Assembly (NCBI RefSeq): GCF_000430045.1
Contig: NZ_KE387023.1
Span: 1,732,518-1,778,454 of the forward strand
Source of the DNA: Calidithermus chliarophilus DSM 9957
GTDB lineage: Bacteria; Deinococcota; Deinococci; Deinococcales; Thermaceae
Direction of reading: 5' to 3'
Length of the DNA stretch: 45,937 nt
Below are positions 25,586 through 33,751 of this stretch, one piece after another (positions within the stretch are counted from its first letter, which is position 1; each line of letters opens with the position of its first letter). A program made the position numbers and the translations under genes. Below the pieces are notes generated by a model. It searched no databases. It worked only from the letters and a program-made list of their open reading frames with translations, and was not told where the DNA came from.

Positions 25586-26479
25586 ATGGCATGGAGGAAC
25601 CTGATATTCGTGTTGCTGGGGGCAATTGCCCTCCTGGCCTTCCTGCTGACCCGCCCCAGCCCGCAGACCCCGCTCCCGCCCGCGCTGCTCGAGCCCCCCG
25701 CCGGGGCCTCGCTCGAGTCGCCCCAGGTCAGGCTCGTCGGCAACGCCCAGCCCAACAGCCTCGTCGAGGTCTGGATCGACGGGCTCAGGGCCGCCTTAGT
25801 CGCCAGCGACGACGCCGGGCGCTGGAGCACCGAGGTCAACCTCAGCGGCCCCGGCGACCACCGCGTCCAGCTCAAGGCCGTCGACGCCGACCGCAACCCC
25901 CTCGCCGAGAGCGAGGAGTTCAGCCTCAGCGTCGAGGGGCAGCCGCTCTCGAGCACCGGCACCACCATCACCGCCCCCGCCGACGGCAGCACCCTGGGCA
26001 GCAGCATCGGGGTGTTCAGCGGCACCGGTCCGGCCGGGAGGGTCGTCGCGGTGCTGGTGGGGGAGAAGGTGGTGGGCCGGGTCGTGGTGCGCCAGGACGG
26101 CACCTGGACCTTCGCCTACGACTTCCGCATCCCCGGGGAGTACAACGTGCGGGCCAGGGCCCTCGACCCCCAGCAGAACATCCTCAGCGAGGGCAACATC
26201 GTCCGCATCAGCGTCCCCGAGGCCAGTAGCCAGCACAAGAGCTGCCCCTGCACCCTGCGCCTGTCCACCAACGCCGCCGGCGCCACCCTCACCCTGCGCC
26301 GCGAGAACGGGGAGGTGGTCTCGAGCCAGGCCGCTTCCTACGCCGCCTTCACCAACCTCCCCGAAGCCACCTACCGCTACACCGTCGAGGCCCCCGGCTT
26401 CCAGAGCTACGAGGGCACCGCCAAGACGCCGGACAACCGTGCGATCTCGGTGTGGCTCGAGGCGTCGCCGCGGCCGTAG
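25586..26479 (+). CDS. Membrane-anchored extracytoplasmic protein with Ig-like and PEGA-like domains
   Basis: 297 residues. Residues ~5-21 form a single N-terminal anchor (LIFVLLGAIALLAFLL), followed by a Pro-rich linker. Two Ig-like beta modules follow (about 32-115 and 127-212), each opening with a PPAGASLESP / APADGSTLGS phrase and containing VEVWIDGL or AVLVGEKV strands, in the style of bacterial Ig-like domains. After a CPC motif, residues ~219-297 are PEGA-like (YRYTVEAPGFQSYEG). A peptidoglycan or surface-binding role is inferred from domain type. TATGCT at 25526 is a possible -10, giving a leader of about 55 bases. Confidence 0.75.
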   Translation: MAWRNLIFVLLGAIALLAFLLTRPSPQTPLPPALLEPPAGASLESPQVRLVGNAQPNSLVEVWIDGLRAALVASDDAGRWSTEVNLSGPGDHRVQLKAVDADRNPLAESEEFSLSVEGQPLSSTGTTITAPADGSTLGSSIGVFSGTGPAGRVVAVLVGEKVVGRVVVRQDGTWTFAYDFRIPGEYNVRARALDPQQNILSEGNIVRISVPEASSQHKSCPCTLRLSTNAAGATLTLRRENGEVVSSQAASYAAFTNLPEATYRYTVEAPGFQSYEGTAKTPDNRAISVWLEASPRP

Positions 26480-26760
26480 GGATGCCGATAGCCGAATGCC
26501 CATAGCCGATAGCCAAACGCGAAACGCCAAACGCGAAACGCCAAACGCAAAACGCAAAACGCAAGACGCAAGACGCAAGACGCAAGACGCAAGACGCAAA
26601 ACGCAAGACGCAAGACGCAAGACGCAAGACGCCATATTCCCCCCTTAGCAAGGGGGGCCGGGGGGGGATAAACCCTCCCCGCCGGCGGGGAGGGACGGGG
26701 TGGGGTCACCACAAGCTACGGGCCTCCCGCTGACGGCTGAGGGCTTATCGCTCTCCCTTC
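26480..26760. repeat. Heptamer repeat island 8 (reverse), with the longest CGCAAGA array
   Basis: CGATAGC-type units, then about 18 heptamers of AAACGCG/AAACGCC/AAGACGC, then CCCCCCTTAGCAAGGGGGG (about 26639-26657), CCCTCCCCGCCGGCGGGGAGGG, ACCACAAGC units and GCTGACG units. It fills the 321-base gap between the surface protein and the GGCT-like gene together with ~40 plain bases. Confidence 0.92.
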
Positions 26761-26786
26761 CCCTTGTCCCTTTTCGCCCTATCCAC

Positions 26787-26792
26787 TAGCGT
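26787..26792 (+). promoter_or_regulatory. -10 box TAGCGT, leaderless
   Basis: Eight bases before ATG 26801; same hexamer and spacing as at 8947. Confidence 0.55.
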
Positions 26793-26800
26793 GTAGGGCG

Positions 26801-27220
26801 ATGTCGCAGCCGTCTTCTCCCGTCGCGGTTTTCGTCTACGGCACCCTCAAGCAGGGGCAGCGCAACTTCGAGGTTTCCCGGCGGGCCGGGTGGGTGCGCT
26901 CGGAGCGGGCCTGGCTCGAGGGTTTCCAGCTTTACCACCTGCCCAGGGCTTCGGAGCGGCCTTACAGCTACCCGGCCATCGTGGCGGGGGAGGGGCGGGT
27001 GTGGGGGGAGGTGCAGTACTTCGCCGACCTCGAGGCCGCCCTGGTGCCGCTCGACGCGCTCGAGGACGCCGGGCGGGAGTACGAGCGCGTCGAGGTGGAG
27101 GCCCGGCGGCCGGACGGCGGCGCGGTGCGGGTGTGGACCTACGTGTACCCGAGCCTCGAGGCGGTCCGGCGGGTGAACGGGGTGCTGTGGCCCGAGGGGG
27201 ATTGGTCGGACCCTGCCTAG
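26801..27220 (+). CDS. Gamma-glutamylcyclotransferase-like (AIG2/GGCT) protein
   Basis: 139 residues, the size of the family. The substrate loop FVYGTLKQGQRNFEV near the N-terminus is the YGTL motif, and the likely catalytic Glu is in LDALEDAGREYERVEV (around residue 89-96). GWGEVQ-like strands (GRVWGEVQYF) complete the fold. Family members cyclise gamma-glutamyl groups to 5-oxoproline; the substrate here cannot be assigned. It lies 62 bases upstream of glgA with separate promoters for both. Confidence 0.85.
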   Translation: MSQPSSPVAVFVYGTLKQGQRNFEVSRRAGWVRSERAWLEGFQLYHLPRASERPYSYPAIVAGEGRVWGEVQYFADLEAALVPLDALEDAGREYERVEVEARRPDGGAVRVWTYVYPSLEAVRRVNGVLWPEGDWSDPA

Positions 27221-27270
27221 CCGCCGGCCCCGCGAGGGGGCAGCAGTAGCCGCTGCGGACCCCGGCGGTG

Positions 27271-27276
27271 TAAAAC
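27271..27276 (+). promoter_or_regulatory. -10 box TAAAAC of glgA, leaderless
   Basis: Six bases before ATG 27283; weaker match (last base C) but in the same position as other -10 boxes here. Confidence 0.45.
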
Positions 27277-27282
27277 TGTCCC

Positions 27283-28623
27283 ATGCGCGTAGCCTTCGTA
27301 GCATCCGAGGCGTTCCCCTTCGCCAAGGTGGGCGGCCTGGCCGACGTGGTGGGAAGCTTGCCCCAGGCGCTCAAGCGGCAGGACCAGGGCATTGAGCCCA
27401 CCATCTTCCTGCCGTGGTACTGGGGCATCGAGGGCTACTACGTGGGGGAGACCTGGTTCAACTTCGCGGGCGGGCGCGATAAGGCGGGCATCGGGCACGC
27501 CGAGCACGAAGGGGTGCGCTACGTGCTGGTGGGCCTGCCCGACTTCGCCCGCGACAAGCCCTACGGCTACGACGACGACTTCCGCCGCTTCCTCCGGTTC
27601 CAGATGGCGGTGGCCGAGCTGCTGCAAGGCTTCGACGTCGTGCACGCCCACGACTGGCAGGCCGCGCTGCTGCCGCTGCTGCGCAACCTGGGCTGGTTCG
27701 GCGGGCGCACCGTGTACACCATCCACAACCTGGCCTACCAGGGGGTGTGGGGCTCGCAGGACTTCTACGCCTGGAGCGGGCTGCCCGGCGAGACCTACTA
27801 CGGGGCGGGCCTCGAGCACAACAACGCCGTCAACCTGATGAAGTGCGGCATCGTCAACGCCGACCGGGTGACGACGGTCTCGCCGAGCTACTCCTGGGAG
27901 ATCCGCACCCCCACGTTCGGGGAGGGGCTCGACGGGGTGCTGCGGGCGCAGGAGTGGAAGCTCCGGGGCATCCTCAACGGCCTCGACACCGCCTACTGGA
28001 ACCCCCGCGACGACCGCTACCTCGCGCACCCCTACGACAGCACCGACCTGAGCGGCAAAGCGGCGAACCGGGCCGAGCTGCTGGCGGAGTACGGCCTCGA
28101 GGACCGCCCCACCCTGGGCGTGGTGTCGCGCTTCGCCCACCAGAAGGGCATCGACACGATCCTCGACGCGCTGCCCGGTCTGATGGGCATGGGGGTCAAC
28201 CTCATGGTGCTGGGCAGCGGCGACCCCTACCTCGAGCGCACCTTCGCCTGGGCCTCCCGGCACCACAAAGGCCGCGTGGCCTACGTCCAGGGCTTCAACG
28301 AGCCGCTGGCCCACCGCGTCTACGCCGGCTGCGACGGCTTCCTCATGCCCTCGCGCTTCGAGCCCTGCGGCCTGGCCCAGATGATCGCCATGCGCTACGG
28401 CACCCCCCCCGTCGTGCGGGCGGTGGGCGGCCTCAAGGACACCGTGCAGCACTGGGAAACCGGCTTTCTCTTCGAACACGCCGACGCCGGGGGCGTGCTG
28501 CACGGGGTGAGCGAGTTCCTCAAGCACCCCGACCGCCAAACAGTGGCCCGCAACGGGATGCTGCACGACTTCTCCTGGGACCGCCCGGCGCAGGAGTACG
28601 CCGAGCTGTACCGCTCGATGTAG
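27283..28623 (+). CDS. glgA: Glycogen synthase, GT5 family
   Basis: 446 residues. It elongates alpha-1,4-glucan from ADP-glucose or UDP-glucose. The N-terminal Rossmann domain starts MRVAFVASEAFPFAKVGGLA with the KxGGL nucleotide-sugar motif. VHAHDWQAALLP, TIHNLAYQG and ADRVTTVSPSYSWEI are GT5 signatures, and the C-terminal domain has RFAHQKGIDTI and the MPSRFEPCGLAQMIAMRYG donor-binding segment. Slightly shorter than the E. coli enzyme (477). No other glycogen genes are adjacent. Confidence 0.95.
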   Translation: MRVAFVASEAFPFAKVGGLADVVGSLPQALKRQDQGIEPTIFLPWYWGIEGYYVGETWFNFAGGRDKAGIGHAEHEGVRYVLVGLPDFARDKPYGYDDDFRRFLRFQMAVAELLQGFDVVHAHDWQAALLPLLRNLGWFGGRTVYTIHNLAYQGVWGSQDFYAWSGLPGETYYGAGLEHNNAVNLMKCGIVNADRVTTVSPSYSWEIRTPTFGEGLDGVLRAQEWKLRGILNGLDTAYWNPRDDRYLAHPYDSTDLSGKAANRAELLAEYGLEDRPTLGVVSRFAHQKGIDTILDALPGLMGMGVNLMVLGSGDPYLERTFAWASRHHKGRVAYVQGFNEPLAHRVYAGCDGFLMPSRFEPCGLAQMIAMRYGTPPVVRAVGGLKDTVQHWETGFLFEHADAGGVLHGVSEFLKHPDRQTVARNGMLHDFSWDRPAQEYAELYRSM

Positions 28624-28644
28624 GCGCGGGTCGGCGGCGAGCGG

Positions 28645-28885
28645 GTTTAGTGGCTCGTGGTGGACGGCGGTGAGCCGTCAGCCCTCAGCCGTCAGCGAAA
28701 GGCTCGCGGGAACCCCTCCCCGGCCCTCCCCGCGTGCGGGGAGGGTTTATCCCCCCCAGCCCCCCTTGCTAAGGGGGGTGAAGAATGGGCGTCTGGCGTC
28801 TTGCGTTTTGCGTCTTGCGTACGTCGTAGGACGTACGACGCACGTCCTACGCCCGGCTATCAGCTATCGACCATCAACTCCCATA
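28645..28885. repeat. Heptamer repeat island 9 (forward orientation)
   Basis: GTGGCTC, TCAGCCG/TCAGCCC units, CCCTCCCCGCGTGCGGGGAGGG, CCCCCCTTGCTAAGGGGGG (about 28763-28780), GCGTCTT/GCGTTTT units, GTACGTC/GTAGGAC units, AGCTATC/GACCATC units. Lies between glgA and lysN. Confidence 0.9.
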
Positions 28886-28934
28886 ACCCAACCCTCATGT
28901 AACGCAATTCCCTCACCCCGCCCCAAAAACGCAG

Positions 28935-28940
28935 TAGACT
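28935..28940 (+). promoter_or_regulatory. -10 box TAGACT of lysN, leaderless
   Basis: Six bases before ATG 28947. Confidence 0.65.
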
Positions 28941-28946
28941 TGGGTC

Positions 28947-30155
28947 ATGGGTTCTTCAATCTCATGGGATAGCCGCTTCGCGCGGCGCGCCACGCGCATC
29001 ACCAGCTCGACCATCCGCGAACTCCTCAAAATGGCCCAGCAGCCGGGGATGATCACCTTCTCCGGAGGGCTCCCAGCGCCCGAGCTCTTCCCCGCCGAGG
29101 CCATGGCCGAGGCCAGCGCCCGGATCTTGCGGGAGAAGGCCAACCAGGCGCTGCAGTACAGCACCACGGAGGGCTACCCGGCCCTGCGCGAGTGGGTGGC
29201 GGCCCAGCTCCCGAACACCCAGCCCGACCAGGTGCTCCTGGTGTCGGGGTCGCAGCAGGGGCTCGACCTGCTGGGCAAGATCTTCATCGACGCCGGCTCG
29301 GCGGTCGCGGTGGAGTCGCCGACCTACATGGGCGCGCTCTCGGCCTTCAACCCCTACGAGCCGGAGTACCTCACGGTCGCGATGGACGAGGAGGGGATGG
29401 TGCCGGAGGCCCTCGAGGCCGTGCTGAAGCAGGGACCGCGCTTCGTCTACGCGCTGCCCACCTTCCAGAACCCCTCGGGCCGCCTGATGAGCCTCGAGCG
29501 GCGCCAGAAGCTCGTCGAGCTCGCCGACAAGTACGGCGTGCCCATCGTCGAGGACGACGCCTACGCCGAGCTGTACTACGGCGGGCAAAAGCTGCCCACC
29601 CTCTACAGCCTCGACCAGCAGATGCGCGGCGGGGGGGAGGGCAACGTGATCTACCTCAGCACCTTCTCCAAGACCCTGGCCCCGGGCCTACGCGTCGCCT
29701 ACGCCGCTGGGCCGCGCCCGGTGATCCACAAGCTGGTGCAGGCTAAGCAGGGCGCCGACCTGCACACCGGCTCGCTCAACCAGATGCTGGTGTACGAGAT
29801 GGTCAAGTACGGCCTGCAAGAGCAGCTTTCCAAGATCCGCGAGACCTACGCCGCCCGTCGTGACGTGATGCTCGAGGCCATGGCCCAGCACCTGCCCAAG
29901 GGCGTCACCTGGAACCAGCCCAAGGGCGGCATGTTCATCTGGATGCAACTGCCCCAGGGCGCCGACGCGGTGAGCCTGTTCAAGAAGGCCCTCGAGCAGA
30001 AGGTGGCCTTCGTGCCCGGCCAGCCCTTCCACGCCGACGGCAGCGGCCAGAACACCCTGCGCCTGTCCTTCTCCAACGCCGACCCCGAGCTCATCCGCGA
30101 GGGCATCCGGCGGCTGGGCCGTGCGGCCGAGGAGGAGCTGGAGCTGGTCAAGTAG
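28947..30155 (+). CDS. lysN: LysN-type 2-aminoadipate transaminase, PLP-dependent
   Basis: 402 residues. The sequence closely follows Thermus LysN as I know it: STIRELLKMAQQPGMITFSG, GGLPAPELFP, ALQYSTTEGYPALREW, SGSQQGLDLLGKIF, FQNPSGRLMSLERR, the PLP lysine segment STFSKTLAPGLRVAYA, VQAKQGADLHT and PKGGMFIWMQLP. LysN transaminates 2-oxoadipate to 2-aminoadipate in the alpha-aminoadipate route to lysine, and the Thermus enzyme also accepts aromatic and branched amino acids. A general class-I aminotransferase of the same family is the alternative. No other lys gene is adjacent. Confidence 0.88.
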   Translation: MGSSISWDSRFARRATRITSSTIRELLKMAQQPGMITFSGGLPAPELFPAEAMAEASARILREKANQALQYSTTEGYPALREWVAAQLPNTQPDQVLLVSGSQQGLDLLGKIFIDAGSAVAVESPTYMGALSAFNPYEPEYLTVAMDEEGMVPEALEAVLKQGPRFVYALPTFQNPSGRLMSLERRQKLVELADKYGVPIVEDDAYAELYYGGQKLPTLYSLDQQMRGGGEGNVIYLSTFSKTLAPGLRVAYAAGPRPVIHKLVQAKQGADLHTGSLNQMLVYEMVKYGLQEQLSKIRETYAARRDVMLEAMAQHLPKGVTWNQPKGGMFIWMQLPQGADAVSLFKKALEQKVAFVPGQPFHADGSGQNTLRLSFSNADPELIREGIRRLGRAAEEELELVK

Positions 30156-30159
30156 GCGA

Positions 30160-30425
30160 GTGCCAGGTGCCGGGTGCGGGTCGTACGACCCGCACCCGGC
30201 GTCGTACGTCGTACGTCGTACGTTGTACGTCGTACGCCGAACGCCAAACGCCGAACGCCGAACGCCGAATGCCGAACGCCAAACGCCAAATGCCGAACGC
30301 CAAACGCCCTTTCTTTGCCCCCCTTAGCAAGGGGGGCTGGGGGGATACCCCCTCCCCGCCGGCGGGAGGGACGGGGAGGGGTTCCCACGGGCCTTTCGCT
30401 GACGGCTGATGGCTGACAGCTAACC
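30160..30425. repeat. Heptamer repeat island 10 (reverse orientation)
   Basis: GTCGTAC x5 in register with GCCGAAC/GCCAAAC x11, then CCCCCCTTAGCAAGGGGGG (about 30318-30336), a CCCTCCCCGCCGGCGGG palindrome, and GCTGACG/GCTGATG units. The register is continuous across the change of unit. Confidence 0.92.
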
Positions 30426-30458
30426 GCCCACCTAAACGCTTAAGCCAGCACAGTGAAC

Positions 30459-30483
30459 GAGGCCCGGAGCAATTCCGGGCCTC
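30459..30483. terminator. Hairpin terminator between lysN and the PEGA gene
   Basis: 10-bp stem GAGGCCCGGA (30459-30468) with TCCGGGCCTC (30474-30483), loop of 5. It sits between convergent genes, 21 bases before the stop of the PEGA gene; no long T tract on either side. Confidence 0.6.
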
Positions 30484-30503
30484 GGCCGGTCTCGAGCCTC
30501 TGC

Positions 30504-31934
30504 TCAGCGCGTCTCGATGCGGACGGTGGTGGTCCGGTTGGGCCGCACCTGCACGGCCTGGCGGTAGACGATCCGGCCGCCTGAGCGCACCTCGAGGGTG
30601 TAGCGGCCGGGCCGTAGCTGCAGGTTGATGGGGGTGCGGCCCGCCAGCCGCCCGTCGATGTACACGTCGGCCCCGGGGACGTCGGTCACGACGCTGAGCA
30701 CCCCGGTGGCCCCGGTGGGCGGCGCGGGGAGGGTGAGGGTGGCGCTGACGGTGGTGGTGCGGCCCGCCTGGACCGTGACGGTGGTGCGGTAGTCCTGGTA
30801 GCCCGGGCGCCGGACCTCCACGGTGTAGGTGCCGCTGTTGAGGCGGGCGCTGTAGGGCGTGCGGCCTACCAGCCGGCCGTTGATGTAGACGTCGGCGTTG
30901 GAGGGGTTGGAGGTGACGGTGAGCACGCCCTGGCTGACGACCGGGCTCAGGTTGACGTTGATGCGGCTGTTGGCGCCGGGGGCGATGGCGACGGTGGTGC
31001 GGTAGGTCTGGTAGCCCTGGCGGCGCAGCTCGAGGGTGTAGCTGCCCGGGTTGAGGCTGAGGTTGACCGGGGTGTTGCCCACCAACTGGCCGTTGACGAA
31101 GACCTGCGCCCCGGGCGGGTTGGAAGTGACGGCGAGGGTGCCGCTGAGGTTGATGCGCCGCAGGTTGGCGCTGATGCGGGTCGAGGTCCCGCCCTCCACC
31201 GAGATGGTGGTGCGGTAGGGCTCGTAGCCGGGGTAGGTGAGCTGCACGCTGTACTGGCCGCTGTCGAGGGTGAGGGTGGCGGGGGTGGTGCCCGCGCGCT
31301 GGCCGTTGATGTAGACGGTGGCCCCGGCGGGGTTGGAGTCGATCACCAGGGTGCCGGTGGGAGGGGGCGGCGGGGTGTACTGGCCGACGTAGTAGAAGGC
31401 CACGTCGCTGACCCAGTCCTGGTCGGGCAGCGGCTCGACCACGATGGCCATGGCCTGGCCGAGCTCCTGGCGCCCGTTGACCAGGGCGCGGTTGTTGGCG
31501 ATGTCGTAGACGCGGGAAAGGTCGAGCGGGGTGCGGCTGGCGACGGCCAGGACCACGCTCTCCCCGAAGGGCGGGGTGACGTCGAAGGTGTAGCGGGCCC
31601 CCACGGGCGGGAAGGTGGCGACCTCGTTGGCCCGGATGAAGTTGTCCTGGTCGTAGGGGTTGGGCAGGATGAGGTCGATGTCGCCGCTGGGCAACACCCC
31701 GAAGAGGTAGACGTAGGCGTCCTGGTTGGTCTGCACCGAGACGCGGATGTTCTCGCCCACCTGGTAGACCGGCGCACCGCTCTTGCTGGGGTCCTTGTCC
31801 ACCCACACCCGCACCTGGAGGTCGGTGGGGACGGGGTTGACGATGATGCGCTGCGGGTCGATGCGCTGGCCCAGGGCCAGGCTGCCGAGGGCAATGAGGA
31901 GAAGGCAATGGAGCCAATGGATGCTTCGTATCAT
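30504..31934 (-). CDS. Secreted DUF4384 protein with four PEGA repeats
   Basis: 476 residues from ATG 31934, with GAGGGG ahead of it; the longer frame from 32039 is rejected because it runs through TATACT (31951-31956) and into the neighbour. A signal peptide occupies ~1-22. DUF4384 spans ~35-170 (LQVRVWVDKDPS, YQVGENIRVSVQTNQDAYVY, DLILPN). A PPPPP linker leads to four consecutive PEGA domains at about 195-262, 265-332, 336-403 and 411-476, each with the SNPxGAxVYINGxxxGxTP and PGYxxYRTT pattern. PEGA domains are beta sandwiches found in surface proteins. It is probably periplasmic or S-layer associated. Divergent from the UDG-like gene. Confidence 0.88.
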   Translation of the reverse strand: MIRSIHWLHCLLLIALGSLALGQRIDPQRIIVNPVPTDLQVRVWVDKDPSKSGAPVYQVGENIRVSVQTNQDAYVYLFGVLPSGDIDLILPNPYDQDNFIRANEVATFPPVGARYTFDVTPPFGESVVLAVASRTPLDLSRVYDIANNRALVNGRQELGQAMAIVVEPLPDQDWVSDVAFYYVGQYTPPPPPTGTLVIDSNPAGATVYINGQRAGTTPATLTLDSGQYSVQLTYPGYEPYRTTISVEGGTSTRISANLRRINLSGTLAVTSNPPGAQVFVNGQLVGNTPVNLSLNPGSYTLELRRQGYQTYRTTVAIAPGANSRINVNLSPVVSQGVLTVTSNPSNADVYINGRLVGRTPYSARLNSGTYTVEVRRPGYQDYRTTVTVQAGRTTTVSATLTLPAPPTGATGVLSVVTDVPGADVYIDGRLAGRTPINLQLRPGRYTLEVRSGGRIVYRQAVQVRPNRTTTVRIETR

Positions 31935-31950
31935 AGGGAACCCCTCGAGC

Positions 31951-31956
31951 AGTATA
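31951..31956 (-). promoter_or_regulatory. -10 box TATACT of the PEGA gene (leadered)
   Basis: On the minus strand TATACT precedes a 16-base leader with GAGGGG, then ATG. This is one of the genes with a normal ribosome binding site. Confidence 0.6.
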
Positions 31957-32010
31957 GGCTCAGCAGGTAAACAGGACTTTAGAGCACAATCCACAAGAGA
32001 AAGGGGGTTC

Positions 32011-32700
32011 ATGGCTATGGACTCACTCGAGCAACTCAACCAGCGCCTGCGGGAGGGCGTGCGGTGCGACGGCGACTACCCGCCCGTGCCGGGGGAGGGC
32101 AACCCGAACAGCCCGGTGGTGCTCATCGGGCACAGCCCCTCCGGCACCGACGCCCAGACCGGCCGGCCCTACAGCGGCCCCGCCGGGGAACTGCTCGACG
32201 AACTGCTGGCCGAGGCCGGGGTCAAGCGCGAGGAGCTCTACATCACCAACCTGGTCAAGTGCTGGACCTGGCGGGAGGAGAACGGCCTGCGGGTCAACCG
32301 CACCCCCAGCGCCAAGGAGATCAAGGAGTGGGTACCGGCCTGGCTCAAGCCCGAGCTCGAGCTCATCAGGCCCAAGGCCATCGTCTGCATGGGGGGCCCC
32401 ACCGCCCAGCACTTCCTGGGCAAGGACTTCAAGATCACGCTGCAGGGGGGGCAGTGGCTCGAGCTGCCCGAGGACTCCCCCTACCTCAAGCTCACCGGCC
32501 ACCGCCTCGACCCCAAGCCCTTCGTGATGGGGGTGGTGCAGCCGAACTACCTCACCCACCTGCAGGAGCACGCCCCCGAGACCTACCCGGCCGCCCGCGC
32601 CAACCTCGTCGCCGACCTGCTCAAGATCAAGCGGGTGCTCGAGGGCAAGCTGCCCAAGCCCAAAGCCCCCAAGCAGGAAGAGCTGGACATCCCCTTCTGA
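32011..32700 (+). CDS. Divergent uracil-DNA glycosylase superfamily protein lacking the Fe-S cysteine set
   Basis: 229 residues from ATG 32011 (AAGGGGG ahead; ATG 32017 also in frame). The core follows family-4 UDG: TGRPYSGPAGELLDELLAEAG, REELYITNLVKCW, PKAIVCMGGPTAQHFLG. The usual motif 1 (GEGPG) is IGHSPSG at 39-45, and the HPA/HPS motif 2 is VQPNYL at 176-181, so the catalytic-loop His is missing. Only Cys19, Cys84 and Cys126 exist; a family-4 enzyme has a CxxC at the N-terminus plus two later Cys. A 4Fe-4S cluster is therefore unlikely. It may act on another lesion or have lost glycosylase activity. Its TGA stop forms the left flank of the MITE-like element. Confidence 0.78.
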   Translation: MAMDSLEQLNQRLREGVRCDGDYPPVPGEGNPNSPVVLIGHSPSGTDAQTGRPYSGPAGELLDELLAEAGVKREELYITNLVKCWTWREENGLRVNRTPSAKEIKEWVPAWLKPELELIRPKAIVCMGGPTAQHFLGKDFKITLQGGQWLELPEDSPYLKLTGHRLDPKPFVMGVVQPNYLTHLQEHAPETYPAARANLVADLLKIKRVLEGKLPKPKAPKQEELDIPF

Positions 32701-32833
32701 TACCCGGTTCGGTCGGTCCGGCGCCGGACGGCGGCGGGCTGCCAGGGCCGGAGTTATCCGCGTGGCGGAGGGAGCGCTCTGCGGTCCGAAAAGATAGCCT
32801 CTGGGGGTCTTTGGTTCGGTTTTGAACCCGGTA
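32701..32833 (+). mobile_element. MITE-like inverted-repeat element, copy 2 (133 bp)
   Basis: Ends TACCCGGTTCGG and GAACCCGGTA, flanked by TGA at 32698-32700 and 32834-32836. It shares GGTTCGGT-GGTCCG near the left end and AAAAGATAGCCTCTGGGG, TCTTTGGTTCGG and CCCGGTATGA near the right with the minus strand of copy 1. The long hairpin of copy 1 is replaced by a 14-base perfect palindrome GTCCGGCGCCGGAC (32716-32729) at the same position. Confidence 0.75.
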
Positions 32834-32873
32834 TGAAGGGGCCGGGGTACGGCGACGGGCCGGCCGCTGGCGG

Positions 32874-32879
32874 TATTTT
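32874..32879 (+). promoter_or_regulatory. -10 box TATTTT, leaderless
   Basis: Seven bases before GTG 32887. It moves the start of the kinase gene out of the MITE-like element, where the longer frame begins. Confidence 0.6.
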
Positions 32880-32886
32880 ATTGCTC

Positions 32887-33687
32887 GTGCGTCCTGACCC
32901 TCTCCAAATCCTGCGCCGGGCCGGGCTGAGTGCTCAGGGCCTCGAGCGCCTCGCCGGGGGCGACGTGAGCGAGGTGTGGCGGGCCGGGCCCTACGTGCTC
33001 AAACTGCGCCGCGACCCGCCGCCCGGCATGTTCGAGGCCGAGGCCCGCGGCCTCTACGCCTTGATGCAGGCCGGGGCGCGGGTGCCCGGGATCGTGTGGG
33101 CGGGGGAGGAGGGGCTGGTGCTGGAGTACCTGCCCCCCACCGCGCCCGACTGGGAGACCTTCGCCCGCACCCTCGCCGCGCTGCACAGGCTGCGCCCGCC
33201 GGCCTACGGCTGGGACACCCCGGTGTTTTTGGGCAGCTTCCGGCTGCCGGAGGGCACCCTCGAGGACTGGAGCCTGTTCTGGACCGAGTACCGCGTGCGG
33301 CCGCTGCTCGAGGCCGCCTGGGGCCGGCTGGGGGAGCTCGGGCCCAAGGTCGAGCGCTCGTTGCAAGACCCCCTGCCCGCCGAAGGCCCCGCCCTGCTGC
33401 ACGGGGACCTGTGGCACGGCAACGTGCACTTCTCGAGCGGCCCCGTGCTGCTCGACCCCTCGGCGTGGTGGGGCGAGCGGGCGGTGGACCTGGCGATGAT
33501 GCGGCTGTTCGGCGGCTTCCCGCCCGAATTCTGGCGCTACTACCGCGCCCTCTACCCCGTCCCCGCCGAGGTCGAGGCGGCCATCCCCCGTTACCAGCTT
33601 TACTACCTGCTCGCGCACGTGCATTTCTTCGGCCAGGCCTACCTCCCGGCGCTCGAGCGCACCCTCCTTGAGCTTGGCTTTAGGTAA
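32887..33687 (+). CDS. Fructosamine kinase / aminoglycoside phosphotransferase family protein
   Basis: 266 residues. The fold is protein-kinase-like: GGDVSEVWRAGPYVLKLRR carries the ATP-binding Lys, EAEARGLYALMQAGA the helix-C Glu, LLHGDLWHGNV the catalytic loop (HGDLWxGN) and LLDPSAWWGERAVDLAMM the metal-binding Asp and family signature. HGDLWxGN with DPSxWWGxRExDL is diagnostic of fructosamine/ketosamine kinases, which phosphorylate glycated lysines so that the sugar falls off. This repairs glycation damage, plausible at high growth temperature. The start GTG 32887 is set by the -10 box. Confidence 0.88.
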   Translation: MRPDPLQILRRAGLSAQGLERLAGGDVSEVWRAGPYVLKLRRDPPPGMFEAEARGLYALMQAGARVPGIVWAGEEGLVLEYLPPTAPDWETFARTLAALHRLRPPAYGWDTPVFLGSFRLPEGTLEDWSLFWTEYRVRPLLEAAWGRLGELGPKVERSLQDPLPAEGPALLHGDLWHGNVHFSSGPVLLDPSAWWGERAVDLAMMRLFGGFPPEFWRYYRALYPVPAEVEAAIPRYQLYYLLAHVHFFGQAYLPALERTLLELGFR

Positions 33688-33751
33688 CTGGCGTAACCGT
33701 TCGGATTCCAGGCCTTCCCCGCCCGGCCTGGGCTACCCTAAAGCCTCGGGT

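Noticed and set aside
26407-26712. Frames encoding repeated LASCVLR / RRKTQDA peptides in repeat islands (also near 11087-11421 and 30121-30416)
   Set aside because: They are translations of heptamer arrays in several frames and strands, without ribosome sites or promoters.
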